Below are positions 1-5,411 of a stretch of 6,091 nt of DNA, one piece after another. The stretch covers positions 1 to 6,091 of the forward strand of contig DMFQ01000309.1 in NCBI GenBank assembly GCA_003450555.1, in the 5' to 3' direction. Each line of letters starts with the position of its first letter. Within the stretch, counting starts at the first letter, position 1. The notes beneath the pieces were generated by a model. That model was not told the DNA's origin. It ran no database searches and was given only the letters and a program-made list of their open reading frames with translations. The stretch comes from Ktedonobacter sp. (GTDB lineage: Bacteria; Chloroflexota; Ktedonobacteria; Ktedonobacterales; Ktedonobacteraceae). Position numbers and translations under genes: made by a program.

Positions 1-459
1 GGGGTTGTCCTGGTTGGCAGTTGAGGTAACTGAAAGCTTGCCACTCTTGTCGAGGACCAGCCATGCCCAACCGGAACCAAAGCGTTTGGCACCCGCGTCG
101 TTAAGTGCGGTCTTGAAAGCATCGAACGAGCCAAATGCGCTCTGAATTGCGCTTGCAAGAGCGCCGGTTGGTTCTCCGCCTCCCTGGGGCTTCATGATCT
201 GCCAGAACATGGTGTGATTGACATGACCTCCGCCACTGTTGCGGACAGCAGTACGGATGCTCTCGGGTACTTCATTGAGGCGACGTACCAGGTCTTCAGC
301 CGATAAAGATGCATACTCGCTCTGGTCTTTTAGCGCGTTGTTAAGGTTGGTGACGTAAGTGGCATGGTGCTTGTCATGATGCAGATGCATGGTCTGCTCA
401 TCGATGTATGGCTCTAGTGCGCTATAGTCATACGGTAGTGCTGGTAATTCGTGTGCCAT
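1..459 (-). CDS. sodA: Superoxide dismutase, manganese type (N-terminal 153 residues; 3' end outside window)
   Basis: This cytosolic enzyme converts superoxide to oxygen and hydrogen peroxide. The reading frame is open from the ATG at 459 to the window edge, so the C-terminal end (about 50 residues in this family) is missing because of the cut and not because of a mutation. The N-terminal hairpin domain is complete: start [20 protein letters not shown], first metal ligand His27 and gateway Tyr35 in [13 protein letters not shown], second ligand His82 in [11 protein letters not shown]. The second domain begins with [11 protein letters not shown] at about 127-137 and the visible part ends TANQDNP. 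The Gly-Gly before HxNH, and the Gln in TANQD (Gln150), are the pattern of Mn-type enzymes in this family; Fe-type enzymes take this Gln from near residue 69. The third and fourth ligands (DxWEH) lie beyond the edge. A strong ribosome binding site AAGGGAG (468-474) precedes the start. No second gene is seen upstream in the same direction, so it is probably transcribed alone. Confidence 0.97.
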   Translation of the reverse strand, partial: MAHELPALPYDYSALEPYIDEQTMHLHHDKHHATYVTNLNNALKDQSEYASLSAEDLVRRLNEVPESIRTAVRNSGGGHVNHTMFWQIMKPQGGGEPTGALASAIQSAFGSFDAFKTALNDAGAKRFGSGWAWLVLDKSGKLSVTSTANQDNP

Positions 460-467
460 GAAAATAT

Positions 468-474
468 CTCCCTT
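468..474 (-). promoter_or_regulatory. Ribosome binding site of the superoxide dismutase gene
   Basis: On the minus strand AAGGGAG lies 8 nt before the ATG at 459, which fixes that start. I found no convincing -35/-10 pair in the 100 bases above it. Confidence 0.8.
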
Positions 475-544
475 ACTAGAAATTCAAGATGGCTCTGTTG
501 GCGAATGAGTCAAAGAGTGCAAGACAATTGTAGTTGTGCAGATA

Positions 545-631
545 GAGTGACCTCTGGTTGGGCCGCCAGGGCGACCGCAAGGCTGGGCCGCTTGAGTGAC
601 CTCTGGTTGGGCCGTTAGGGCGACCGCAAGG
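545..631. repeat. Tandem pair of 38-bp interspersed repeats (period 49 bp)
   Basis: Copy 1 is 545-582 and copy 2 is 594-631. They match at 36 of 38 positions, differing only at 566-567 (CC) versus 615-616 (TT). Each copy runs from GAGTGACCTCTGGTTGGGCCG to AGGGCGACCGCAAGG. An 11-bp spacer (583-593) carries a third copy of the core TGGGCCG (584-590; the others are at 559-565 and 608-614). Read on the minus strand, the right part becomes GTAGGGGCAACC followed by CTTGCGGTCGCCC. I recall that family as a very common dispersed repeat in Ktedonobacter-like and other Chloroflexota genomes; this is memory, not a search. Confidence 0.85.
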
Positions 632-638
632 GTTGCCC
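618..638. repeat. Hairpin formed by the second repeat copy
   Basis: GGGCGACC (618-625) can pair with GGTTGCCC (631-638) in an 8-bp stem with one G-T pair, closing a GCAAG loop (626-630). Copy 1 lacks the closing arm because its right end is followed by CTGGGCC instead. No T-tract follows on either strand, so this is a palindromic repeat unit and not a classical terminator. Confidence 0.65.
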
Positions 639-709
639 CTACTATACACGAACTAGCTTGAGTAGCAACGCGTGTCATAGCAGGAATATTCTCCTTCATT
701 ACACCGAGT

Positions 710-723
710 TTGTCATTTGACAA
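710..723. other. 14-bp palindrome TTGTCATTTGACAA
   Basis: Two perfect 6-bp arms (TTGTCA/TGACAA) are separated by TT. The site lies about 250 bp upstream of the superoxide dismutase start. It could be a protein-binding site, but no promoter with good spacing surrounds it, so the role is unknown. Confidence 0.3.
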
Positions 724-927
724 CAAAGCCTTCTAAGGTAGAGGATTTTCCTCTAAACATAGGTAAATGTACTGCTGAGGCTTAACTAGCCTTGTGGTTT
801 GCTAAGTCCATTATTCATTCTATCCGATAGATTGGCTAGCTGCAAGTTCCAAAAGGACAGTATTATTTTTTGTTAGTACCAGCATAGTATTATGCGGATG
901 CCATGCGCGCCCTAACAAGAGGAACGC

Positions 928-1440
928 TTAACGATACAAGAGGTACCCGGCAAGTCCTGCCAGGCCTAGAATAATCAGAATGTTTACTTTACGACTCACG
1001 GCTAGCCCGAAGGCGCCTACGGCTATCAGCAACCCTTTCCAGTCTACCCCCGGTTGGCGCATGATAGTCCAGACGACAGTGAGCAGGAGGCCGATGACGG
1101 CGAGTGAGACGCCATGCATAGCGCCCTGCACCCATGCTTGATGTTCGATGCGCGCGTAACCGGCAGAGATAGCGAGCACCAGGAGGGCAGGGAGAGTGAT
1201 AGCAATCAAGGCGAGGAATGCGCCAGGATAACCATATGTGAGATAGCCCAGGCTGATTACCCATAGTCCATTCGGGCCTGGACTGATCTGGCCGATGGCA
1301 ATAGATTGGCCGAAGTAGGATTCTTTGGCCCAGCCATTGGCTAACAGATCCTGGTGCAAGCTGGGTAAATTGCTAAAGCCTCCGGTTGAGAAGAGGGAGG
1401 CTTTCAGGAAAAGGAGAAAGTAGATGAATGGATTGATCAA
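928..1440 (-). CDS. chrA: Half-size chromate transporter (CHR family), downstream partner
   Basis: This is a 170-residue inner-membrane protein of the CHR family (TC 2.A.51), whose characterised members export chromate. Classical ChrA has two homologous halves of this size in one chain; here they are separate genes. The CHR signature is clear: FSTGGFSNLP at 17-26, then GQISPGPNGLWVISLGYLTYG at 50-70, including the conserved Pro-Gly-Pro-Asn. Strongly hydrophobic stretches at about 5-20, 72-95, 110-127, 136-148 and 153-168 suggest four to five membrane segments. The start is TTG at 1440: it is the only initiator near the strong AGGAGG at 1448-1453, and the next Met is residue 108. The TTG overlaps the TGA of the upstream partner (ATTGA), so translation is probably coupled and the two proteins made in step. 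Chromate specificity is a family inference; sulfate-like or other oxyanions remain possible. Confidence 0.9.
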   Translation of the reverse strand: MINPFIYFLLFLKASLFSTGGFSNLPSLHQDLLANGWAKESYFGQSIAIGQISPGPNGLWVISLGYLTYGYPGAFLALIAITLPALLVLAISAGYARIEHQAWVQGAMHGVSLAVIGLLLTVVWTIMRQPGVDWKGLLIAVGAFGLAVSRKVNILIILGLAGLAGYLLYR

Positions 1441-2072
1441 TGCTGTTCCTCCTGCTCTTCTTTAAGGAGAGAGGGAGCCGGAAGAAGAGGGGGAGCCGGT
1501 TTTGGTGAAAAGAAGAGCGCACCTAGGAGAGTAGCGCCGAGAACTACAATGATCACCGAGAGCTTCAAGAGAATGATGGCAAGCGCACAGACAATGATGA
1601 TAACGCTACTTGCGAGCAAATAGAGAATCCCTTCTTTATAGCTTCTACGGATAAGAGGTAGCGCAAAATTAAGTCCGACGAGCAGCATAATTGCTCCTGT
1701 GGCGGGAATCACGCCTCGTAAAACTGCCTGGACTGCCGCTATCTGTTCTATTTGTTTAAAAATAACTGTTAACAGACAGGTGACCATGGCACTTGGCAAG
1801 AGCATACCTGCCAGTGATACGACGATGCCCCAGGTTCCACCAAGTTTCCTTCCTATCAGGACCGTTAGTGCCACCAAGTTAATGCCAGGAGTAAAAATAC
1901 ATAAATTCCAGAGGTGCATAAACTCTTCTATTGACAACCAGCTATGCTTTTCAATAAATGCACGTTGTATCAATAACGTCGTCGATGCTCCACCGCCAAA
2001 GGATTGCAAGCCAATGCTTGCCCAAATACGAAAAAGCTGCCACTTGCCGGGCTTAGCGTCTTGTAGCTTCAT
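1437..2072 (-). CDS. chrA: Half-size chromate transporter (CHR family), upstream partner
   Basis: This is a 211-residue membrane protein, first gene of the coupled chr pair. It corresponds to the other half of a full-length ChrA and is expected to form a heteromer with the 170-residue product downstream. The CHR domain begins with FRIWASIGLQSFGGGAST (14-31), followed by WLSIEEFMHLWNLCIFTPGINL (45-66) and VLIGRKLGG (71-79). Hydrophobic segments lie at about 82-104, 122-140 and a long stretch 148-188. The family motif Pro-Gly-Pro reads Pro-Gly-Ile here (62-64), while the partner keeps PGPN. The tail after 188 is proline-rich, then acidic (KEEQEEQH), and its codons double as the ribosome binding site of the next gene. 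I chose ATG 2072, preceded by AGGAG (2081-2085) at 8 nt. The open frame extends upstream to 2177, but those codons cross the promoter and the inverted repeat and encode nothing membrane-like. Confidence 0.9.
   Translation of the reverse strand: MKLQDAKPGKWQLFRIWASIGLQSFGGGASTTLLIQRAFIEKHSWLSIEEFMHLWNLCIFTPGINLVALTVLIGRKLGGTWGIVVSLAGMLLPSAMVTCLLTVIFKQIEQIAAVQAVLRGVIPATGAIMLLVGLNFALPLIRRSYKEGILYLLASSVIIIVCALAIILLKLSVIIVVLGATLLGALFFSPKPAPPLLPAPSLLKEEQEEQH
1448..1453 (-). promoter_or_regulatory. Ribosome binding site that fixes a TTG start
   Basis: A perfect AGGAGG on the minus strand stands 7 nt before TTG 1440. It lies within the last codons of the upstream chr gene, so the two genes share sequence. 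This is the main support for the unusual start codon. Confidence 0.85.
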
Positions 2073-2108
2073 GGAATTAGCTCCTAAAAGATGATCCTTA
2101 CGTATTAG

Positions 2109-2137
2109 ATTATAGCAGCATGTTGAAAAACTTCTAA
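2109..2137 (-). promoter_or_regulatory. Candidate extended -10 promoter of the chr pair
   Basis: On the minus strand TGCTATAAT (2117-2109) is a perfect extended -10 box, with TATAAT at 2114-2109. A -35 at 17-bp spacing would be TTAGAA (2137-2132), matching only 3 of 6, as is usual for extended -10 promoters. Transcription would begin near 2102, leaving about 30 nt of leader before ATG 2072. The -35 area lies inside the nested inverted repeat at 2118-2179. Confidence 0.6.
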
Positions 2138-2179
2138 AATCATGAGTTAGACTCATTGCGAGCGCATTTCTCAACATGC
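2118..2179. repeat. 62-bp nested inverted repeat upstream of the chr pair
   Basis: The outer arms GCATGTTGA (2118-2126) and TCAACATGC (2171-2179) are perfect 9-bp complements. Read inward from both ends, GCATGTTGAAAAA and GCATGTTGAGAAA agree at 12 of 13 positions, like terminal inverted repeats. The centre holds a second dyad, ATGAGTTAGACTCAT (2142-2156), sharing almost the same midpoint. No target-site duplication is obvious in the flanks. It may be a miniature mobile element remnant, or an operator region for the adjacent promoter; the sequence does not decide. Confidence 0.6.
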
Positions 2180-2226
2180 GAAACTGTTGTACGGCTTCTA
2201 AAGCTAGTACACTAAGGCCGCGTTGT

Positions 2227-2255
2227 TTGTTACGTCAGAGAAAAGATGATATAGT
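2227..2255 (+). promoter_or_regulatory. Candidate promoter of the histidine kinase gene
   Basis: TTGTTA (2227-2232, 4 of 6) is followed after 17 bp by TATAGT (2250-2255, 5 of 6), with TG one base upstream of the -10 (2247-2248, extended -10). The start point would be near 2262, about 80 nt before the preferred ATG. It points away from the chr promoter, so the region 2073-2341 is a divergent control region. Confidence 0.5.
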
Positions 2256-2329
2256 ACCGTCATTAAAGTATAGGAGTGAGAACAGCTCTGAAGAGCTTTT
2301 CCCGCCCTATTTATATAGAGGGATTTAGC

Positions 2330-2334
2330 GAGGA
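2330..2334 (+). promoter_or_regulatory. Ribosome binding site deciding the kinase start
   Basis: GAGGA stands 7 nt before ATG 2342. The alternative GTG at 2276 is directly abutted by AGGA with no spacer, which makes it a poor start. Confidence 0.6.
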
Positions 2335-2341
2335 TCGTGGC

Positions 2342-3820
2342 ATGTCAATCAATGAGCAGAAGCATTTTGTCACTTCCAAAGCAGAAGAAGTACTCAAACA
2401 AAGTGATGCTCTCTTTCGTGCTCTCATCGAAAACAGTTCCGATATTGTTGTGCTTATCAATGTCGAGGGGATTGTAACCTATGTCAGTCCCTCCATTACC
2501 CCGATTATGGGATATACTCCTGAAAAAATTGTTGGCAAACACGCGCTTGTGCTTGTCCATCCCGATGATCTTGACCGCATGCAAATCCTATTTCAAGGCA
2601 TATTTCAATCACCAGGGAAGAGTTTACGTGCCAAATACCGTCTCCGGTGTCAAGATGGGTCGTGGCGCTGGTTTGAAGGAGTCGGAACGAATTTGCTTGA
2701 TGATCCACAGGCAGGAGCGATTGTCGGCAATTTTCGTGATATTACTGAGCGTAAACGCACAGAAGAAGCTCTGCAAGAAGAGGGGCAGCGTTTTCGCATG
2801 ATCTGGGAGGCAGCATCTGATGCCATGGCGCTCTCGGACGCGCAGGGAAGAGTGCTGGCAGCAAACGCTGCATTTTATCAGCTCTATGGCTACAAGCCAG
2901 AAGAAGTGCTGGGAAACACCTTTGCCATTATTTTCTCGAAAGAGCAGCAAGCTTGGGCAGAAACACAATATAAAATCGTTTTCGAGGGCGAAAGAGGAAA
3001 TGTACCCATCGAGTCCTCCATTCAGCGGGCAGATGGCACTCAACGCATCGTCGAGACCTCCTATGATTTTCTTGTCCACGATGGCAAACGCATTGCAATG
3101 ATTTCGATTATTCGGGATATCACCGATCGGAAAGAGCTAGAGAGCCAGCGAGATGATTTCATTAGTATGGCAAGCCATGAACTCAAAACGCCTTTGACCA
3201 GCCTAAAAGGTTTTAGTCAGTTGCTGAAAAAAAGGCTTAAGAAGCAGGAACTGACAGAGCCTTTGTGGTATCTTACCAAAATGGAGACACAAATCGAGAA
3301 ATTAACCAATCTTATTGCAGAGCTACTGGATATATCCAAATCACACGCCGGAAAGTTGGAGTATAGAGAAGAGGTAATTGATATTGATGCATTGGTACGA
3401 GAGCTTGTAGAGAACCTTCAGCCAACCAGTTCCTCGCACACCATTCGTATCACAGGAACTTCACAGAAAAAAGTTGTGGGTGATAAGGATCGCCTGGAAC
3501 AAGTCTTCACGAACTTGATTACCAACGCGATAAAATATTCGCCGGAAGCCGCGAATGTCGCTATTCAGATAAGCTCGACACAAAACACGGTGATTATCAG
3601 TGTGCAAGACGATGGTATTGGTATTCCTCAGGAGCATCAAGAGAAAATCTTTGAACGCTTTTATCGTGTGATTAATGACAAAGACACCACCTTCACAGGA
3701 TTTGGGATGGGGCTTTATATTGTGCATGAGATTGTGCAGCGTCACAAGGGGAAAATATGGGTGGAAAGCACTGAGGGAGCAGGCTCAACCTTTTATGTCT
3801 CTCTTCCCACTCAGGAATAA
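2342..3820 (+). CDS. Soluble PAS-PAS sensor histidine kinase
   Basis: This 492-residue two-component kinase autophosphorylates on histidine and passes the phosphate to a response regulator. A first PAS domain spans about 20-137 (DALFRALIENSSDIVVLIN, closing with VGNFRDITERK). A second spans about 147-263 (FRMIWEAASDAMALSDAQGR, closing with IIRDITDRK). Then come the HisKA domain with FISMASHELKTPLTSLKG (phospho-acceptor His279) and the HATPase domain: N box with Asn391 and Asn395 in FTNLITNAIKYSP, G1 DDGIGIP (423-429), F box IFERFYR (436-442), G2 GFGMGLY (453-459). All catalytic boxes look intact. There is no hydrophobic membrane segment, so it should sense a cytoplasmic signal; the ligand cannot be told from sequence. 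ATG 2342 is chosen for its ribosome binding site; GTG 2276 would add 22 unremarkable residues. Its expected partner is missing: only a receiver remnant follows the stop codon. Confidence 0.96.
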   Translation: MSINEQKHFVTSKAEEVLKQSDALFRALIENSSDIVVLINVEGIVTYVSPSITPIMGYTPEKIVGKHALVLVHPDDLDRMQILFQGIFQSPGKSLRAKYRLRCQDGSWRWFEGVGTNLLDDPQAGAIVGNFRDITERKRTEEALQEEGQRFRMIWEAASDAMALSDAQGRVLAANAAFYQLYGYKPEEVLGNTFAIIFSKEQQAWAETQYKIVFEGERGNVPIESSIQRADGTQRIVETSYDFLVHDGKRIAMISIIRDITDRKELESQRDDFISMASHELKTPLTSLKGFSQLLKKRLKKQELTEPLWYLTKMETQIEKLTNLIAELLDISKSHAGKLEYREEVIDIDALVRELVENLQPTSSSHTIRITGTSQKKVVGDKDRLEQVFTNLITNAIKYSPEAANVAIQISSTQNTVIISVQDDGIGIPQEHQEKIFERFYRVINDKDTTFTGFGMGLYIVHEIVQRHKGKIWVESTEGAGSTFYVSLPTQE

Positions 3821-3964
3821 GAAGAAACGAAGCATATTCCAATTCTCATGCTCTCAGCCCATCCAAGTGCAGAGCAGACTGCTTTAGCCTCTGGAGCAGA
3901 TGATTTTTTAACAAAGCCCTTTGAAATGGATGAGTTCCTGGCGAAAGTTGCCAGGAACTTCTAG
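3821..3964 (+). pseudogene. C-terminal remnant of a response-regulator receiver domain
   Basis: Directly after the kinase stop TAA (3818-3820), and in the same frame, 47 codons read EETKHIPILMLSAHPS (from residue 1) and then ASGADDFLTKPFEMDEFLAKVARNF before TAG at 3962-3964. This is the last part of a CheY-like receiver: strand 4 with the conserved Ser of MLSAH, the GADDF helix end, strand 5 with the conserved Lys of TKPF, and the final helix. The N-terminal acidic pocket and the phospho-acceptor Asp are absent, about 70-75 residues, and there is no start codon or ribosome binding site before it. An internal ATG (3848) would leave only 38 residues. It is most likely the scar of a deletion that removed the 5' part of the partner regulator gene. 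A hybrid kinase that lost part of its receiver is a second possibility. Confidence 0.82.
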
Positions 3965-3968
3965 TTTT
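3933..3968 (+). terminator. Terminator-like hairpin at the end of the receiver remnant
   Basis: AGTTCCTGGC (3933-3942) and GCCAGGAACT (3950-3959) form a perfect 10-bp stem with a 7-nt loop. TCTAGTTTT follows on the plus strand, an imperfect T-tract. The hairpin overlaps the last codons and the stop of the remnant and would end the kinase transcript. It also lies just past the citrate synthase stop (3975), but on that strand no T-run follows the stem. Confidence 0.6.
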
Positions 3969-3974
3969 ACGGTT

Positions 3975-5144
3975 TTAGCGAGCGTCCAAAGGCACGAAAT
4001 GCTCATCGGTTGGGCCTATGTAGTCGGCTTCGGGGCGAATGAGGCGGTTGTTGCCGATCTGTTCCAGGATGTGTGCGGTCCAACCAGCAACGCGGCTGAC
4101 GGCAAAGGTTGGTGTAAAGAGGTCACCTGGCAGGCCAACGGAGGAAAGTAAGACGGCGGAATAAAATTCGACGTTAGTATAGAGGCGGCGTCCAGGTTTC
4201 TGCTCCTCTAGCAAGGCAAGCGCCAATTCTTCGACACGGCGTGCAAGGACGAATTCCTGGGGATCGGCCAGACGAGCCAGTTCGCGCAGTTCTTCGGCGC
4301 GAGGATCCTCCGTCTTGTAAACGCGATGACCAAAGCCCATTAAACGTTGCCCATGTAACATGGCGTTGCGCATCCAGTTCTCGGCATTTTCTATGGTGCC
4401 AATAGCCTGTAACATGTCCAGCACCTTCGATGGTGCGCCACCATGGAGGGGGCCTTTGAGCGCGCCAACGGCAGCGACAGTTGCTGAGACAATATCAGAT
4501 TCGGTACTGGCGACGACCCTGGCAGTGAAAGTGGAAGCATTCATACCATGATCAGCCAGCAAAACCAGGTAGGCGTCCAACGCTTTGATATGCTGTTGCT
4601 CGGGCTGTTTACCAGTCAACAGATAGAGGTAGTTGGCGGCATGGCCTAATTCAGGCTGCGACTCTAGAGGTTCCTGGCCGCTGCGCAATCGATGAAATGC
4701 CGCCAGGAAGAGGGGGAAACGAGCGGTTAAGGCAATAGCCTGCTCAATCGTTGGTTTTCCTTTTATGGCTGAGGCCCCCCAGGCGGAGGCGATCGTGCGC
4801 AAGGCATCCATCGGTTCCACCGTTGTTGGCAGGTCACTTATGATCTTTGACACACTCGTGGGTATAACGCGTTCAGCAACCAACTTTGCTTTGAGGTCTG
4901 CAAGTTCAGTTTTATTTGGTAGGTGACCGAACCAGAGCAGGTGCGCTATTTCTTCAAAAGAGGTTTTTGTGGCGAGGTCGTGGATAGTGTAACCACGATA
5001 GATGAGACGCCCTACTGTACCTTCTACTTTGCTGAGGGCGGTTGTAGCTGCTACTATCCCTTCTAAGCCGCCTTTTTGTGGTTTAACGTTCGAGTTCTGA
5101 TCTGTCTGAGGGGTCTCGTTTGTACCTGATATCGACGTTGACAT
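3975..5144 (-). CDS. gltA: Citrate synthase
   Basis: This 389-residue cytosolic enzyme condenses acetyl-CoA with oxaloacetate to citrate, the entry step of the TCA cycle. Its length and sequence match the short dimeric type found in Gram-positives and archaea. Typical blocks: GLEGIVAATTALSKVEG (26-42), HGMNASTFTARVVAST (199-214), ALKGPLHGGAPSKVL (228-242), MGFGHRVYKTEDPRA (269-283), FTPTFAVSRVAGWTAHILEQ (343-362). Of the catalytic His-His-Asp triad, His234 and His273 are present, but the Asp position is Glu325 in TNVEFYSA. Arg282 and Arg351 are candidate substrate-binding residues. About 25 N-terminal residues are polar and poorly conserved (MSTSISGTNETPQTDQ). ATG 5144 is preceded by AAAGGAG (5155-5161) at 10 nt. 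The gene stands alone and diverges from a small HTH gene. A 2-methylcitrate synthase role cannot be excluded, but no prp genes are nearby. Confidence 0.96.
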   Translation of the reverse strand: MSTSISGTNETPQTDQNSNVKPQKGGLEGIVAATTALSKVEGTVGRLIYRGYTIHDLATKTSFEEIAHLLWFGHLPNKTELADLKAKLVAERVIPTSVSKIISDLPTTVEPMDALRTIASAWGASAIKGKPTIEQAIALTARFPLFLAAFHRLRSGQEPLESQPELGHAANYLYLLTGKQPEQQHIKALDAYLVLLADHGMNASTFTARVVASTESDIVSATVAAVGALKGPLHGGAPSKVLDMLQAIGTIENAENWMRNAMLHGQRLMGFGHRVYKTEDPRAEELRELARLADPQEFVLARRVEELALALLEEQKPGRRLYTNVEFYSAVLLSSVGLPGDLFTPTFAVSRVAGWTAHILEQIGNNRLIRPEADYIGPTDEHFVPLDAR

Positions 5145-5202
5145 AGTAAAATCGCTCCTTTGCTTTTAACGTACACCAGCGCGTAAAACTTCTCTGTTAT
5201 AA

Positions 5203-5231
5203 TTTGTACCATGGTTTTAGAGGGAAGTCAA
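5203..5231 (-). promoter_or_regulatory. gltA: Candidate promoter of the citrate synthase gene
   Basis: On the minus strand TTGACT (5231-5226) is followed after 17 bp by TACAAA (5208-5203, 4 of 6). TATAAC (5201-5196) is an alternative -10 but lacks a matching -35. The start point would be about 5196, giving a leader of about 50 nt. Confidence 0.45.
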
Positions 5232-5267
5232 TATATGTCGATTTAGATGTATTTTACTCGATGCTAG

Positions 5268-5296
5268 TTGACTTATATTGATTGGCTTGGTATTAT
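5268..5296 (+). promoter_or_regulatory. Candidate upstream promoter (P1) of the small HTH gene
   Basis: TTGACT (5268-5273) lies exactly 17 bp before TATTAT (5291-5296); each box matches consensus at 5 of 6. Its -35 is the mirror image of the candidate citrate synthase -35: AAGTCAA at 5225-5231 against TTGACTT at 5268-5274. Confidence 0.5.
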
Positions 5297-5318
5297 GCCG
5301 CTTGAACACATATAATGA

Positions 5319-5347
5319 TTGACAAAGCGCGCGCAGCCTTCTATTAT
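5319..5347 (+). promoter_or_regulatory. Main candidate promoter (P2) of the small HTH gene
   Basis: A perfect TTGACA (5319-5324), exactly 17 bp of spacer, then TATTAT (5342-5347, 5 of 6). This is the best sigma70-type promoter in the window. Transcription would start near 5354, about 58 nt before ATG 5412. A perfect TATAAT at 5311-5316, with TTGGTA 18 bp upstream (5287-5292), offers a further weaker option. Confidence 0.7.
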
Positions 5348-5411
5348 TAAAGAAAGAGGATTATACAGCAGGGAACACGTTTGGGCGGACGGAAAGAAGG
5401 AGAGCCAATAG

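Larger units (their letters stand above)
460..927. other. Gene-free intergenic region of 468 bp
   Basis: This stretch lies between the 5' end of the superoxide dismutase gene and the 3' end of the chr pair. It holds two 38-bp repeat copies (545-631), a hairpin built on the second copy (618-638), and three short palindromes (710-723, 820-830, 882-895). An 80-codon open frame on the minus strand (484-726) runs through the repeats; I regard it as non-coding. No RNA gene is recognisable. No hairpin with a T-tract that would end the chr transcript was found, so how that transcript ends is unclear. Confidence 0.7.

Noticed and set aside
545..631. CRISPR-like repeat pair
   Set aside because: Only two copies with an 11-bp spacer that itself repeats part of the unit, and no cas genes. 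It is an interspersed repeat.
484..726. 80-codon minus-strand frame upstream of superoxide dismutase, with AAGGAG (691-696) ahead of an internal ATG at 678
   Set aside because: Most of the frame is translated repeat DNA (the IVGATLAVAL-like stretch comes from the dispersed repeat), and the end is low in structure. No recognisable domain; a short leader peptide cannot be fully excluded.
1..2072. A joint oxidative-stress/chromate operon of superoxide dismutase with the chr pair
   Set aside because: Chromate does generate oxygen radicals, but the genes are 468 bp apart with repeats between and separate ribosome binding sites. Proximity alone does not support co-regulation.
2073..2177. 35-codon N-terminal extension of the upstream chr gene
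   Set aside because: It spans the candidate promoter and the inverted repeat, encodes a non-membrane, non-conserved sequence, and the internal ATG at 2072 has a proper ribosome binding site.
2276..2341. GTG start that would extend the histidine kinase by 22 residues
   Set aside because: There is no spacer between AGGA and the GTG, whereas ATG 2342 has GAGGA at 7 nt. The extra residues show no domain. It is kept only as an alternative.
3921..4151. 76-codon plus-strand frame over the end of citrate synthase
   Set aside because: It is antisense to well-conserved citrate synthase codons and starts within the receiver remnant in another frame; no family resemblance.
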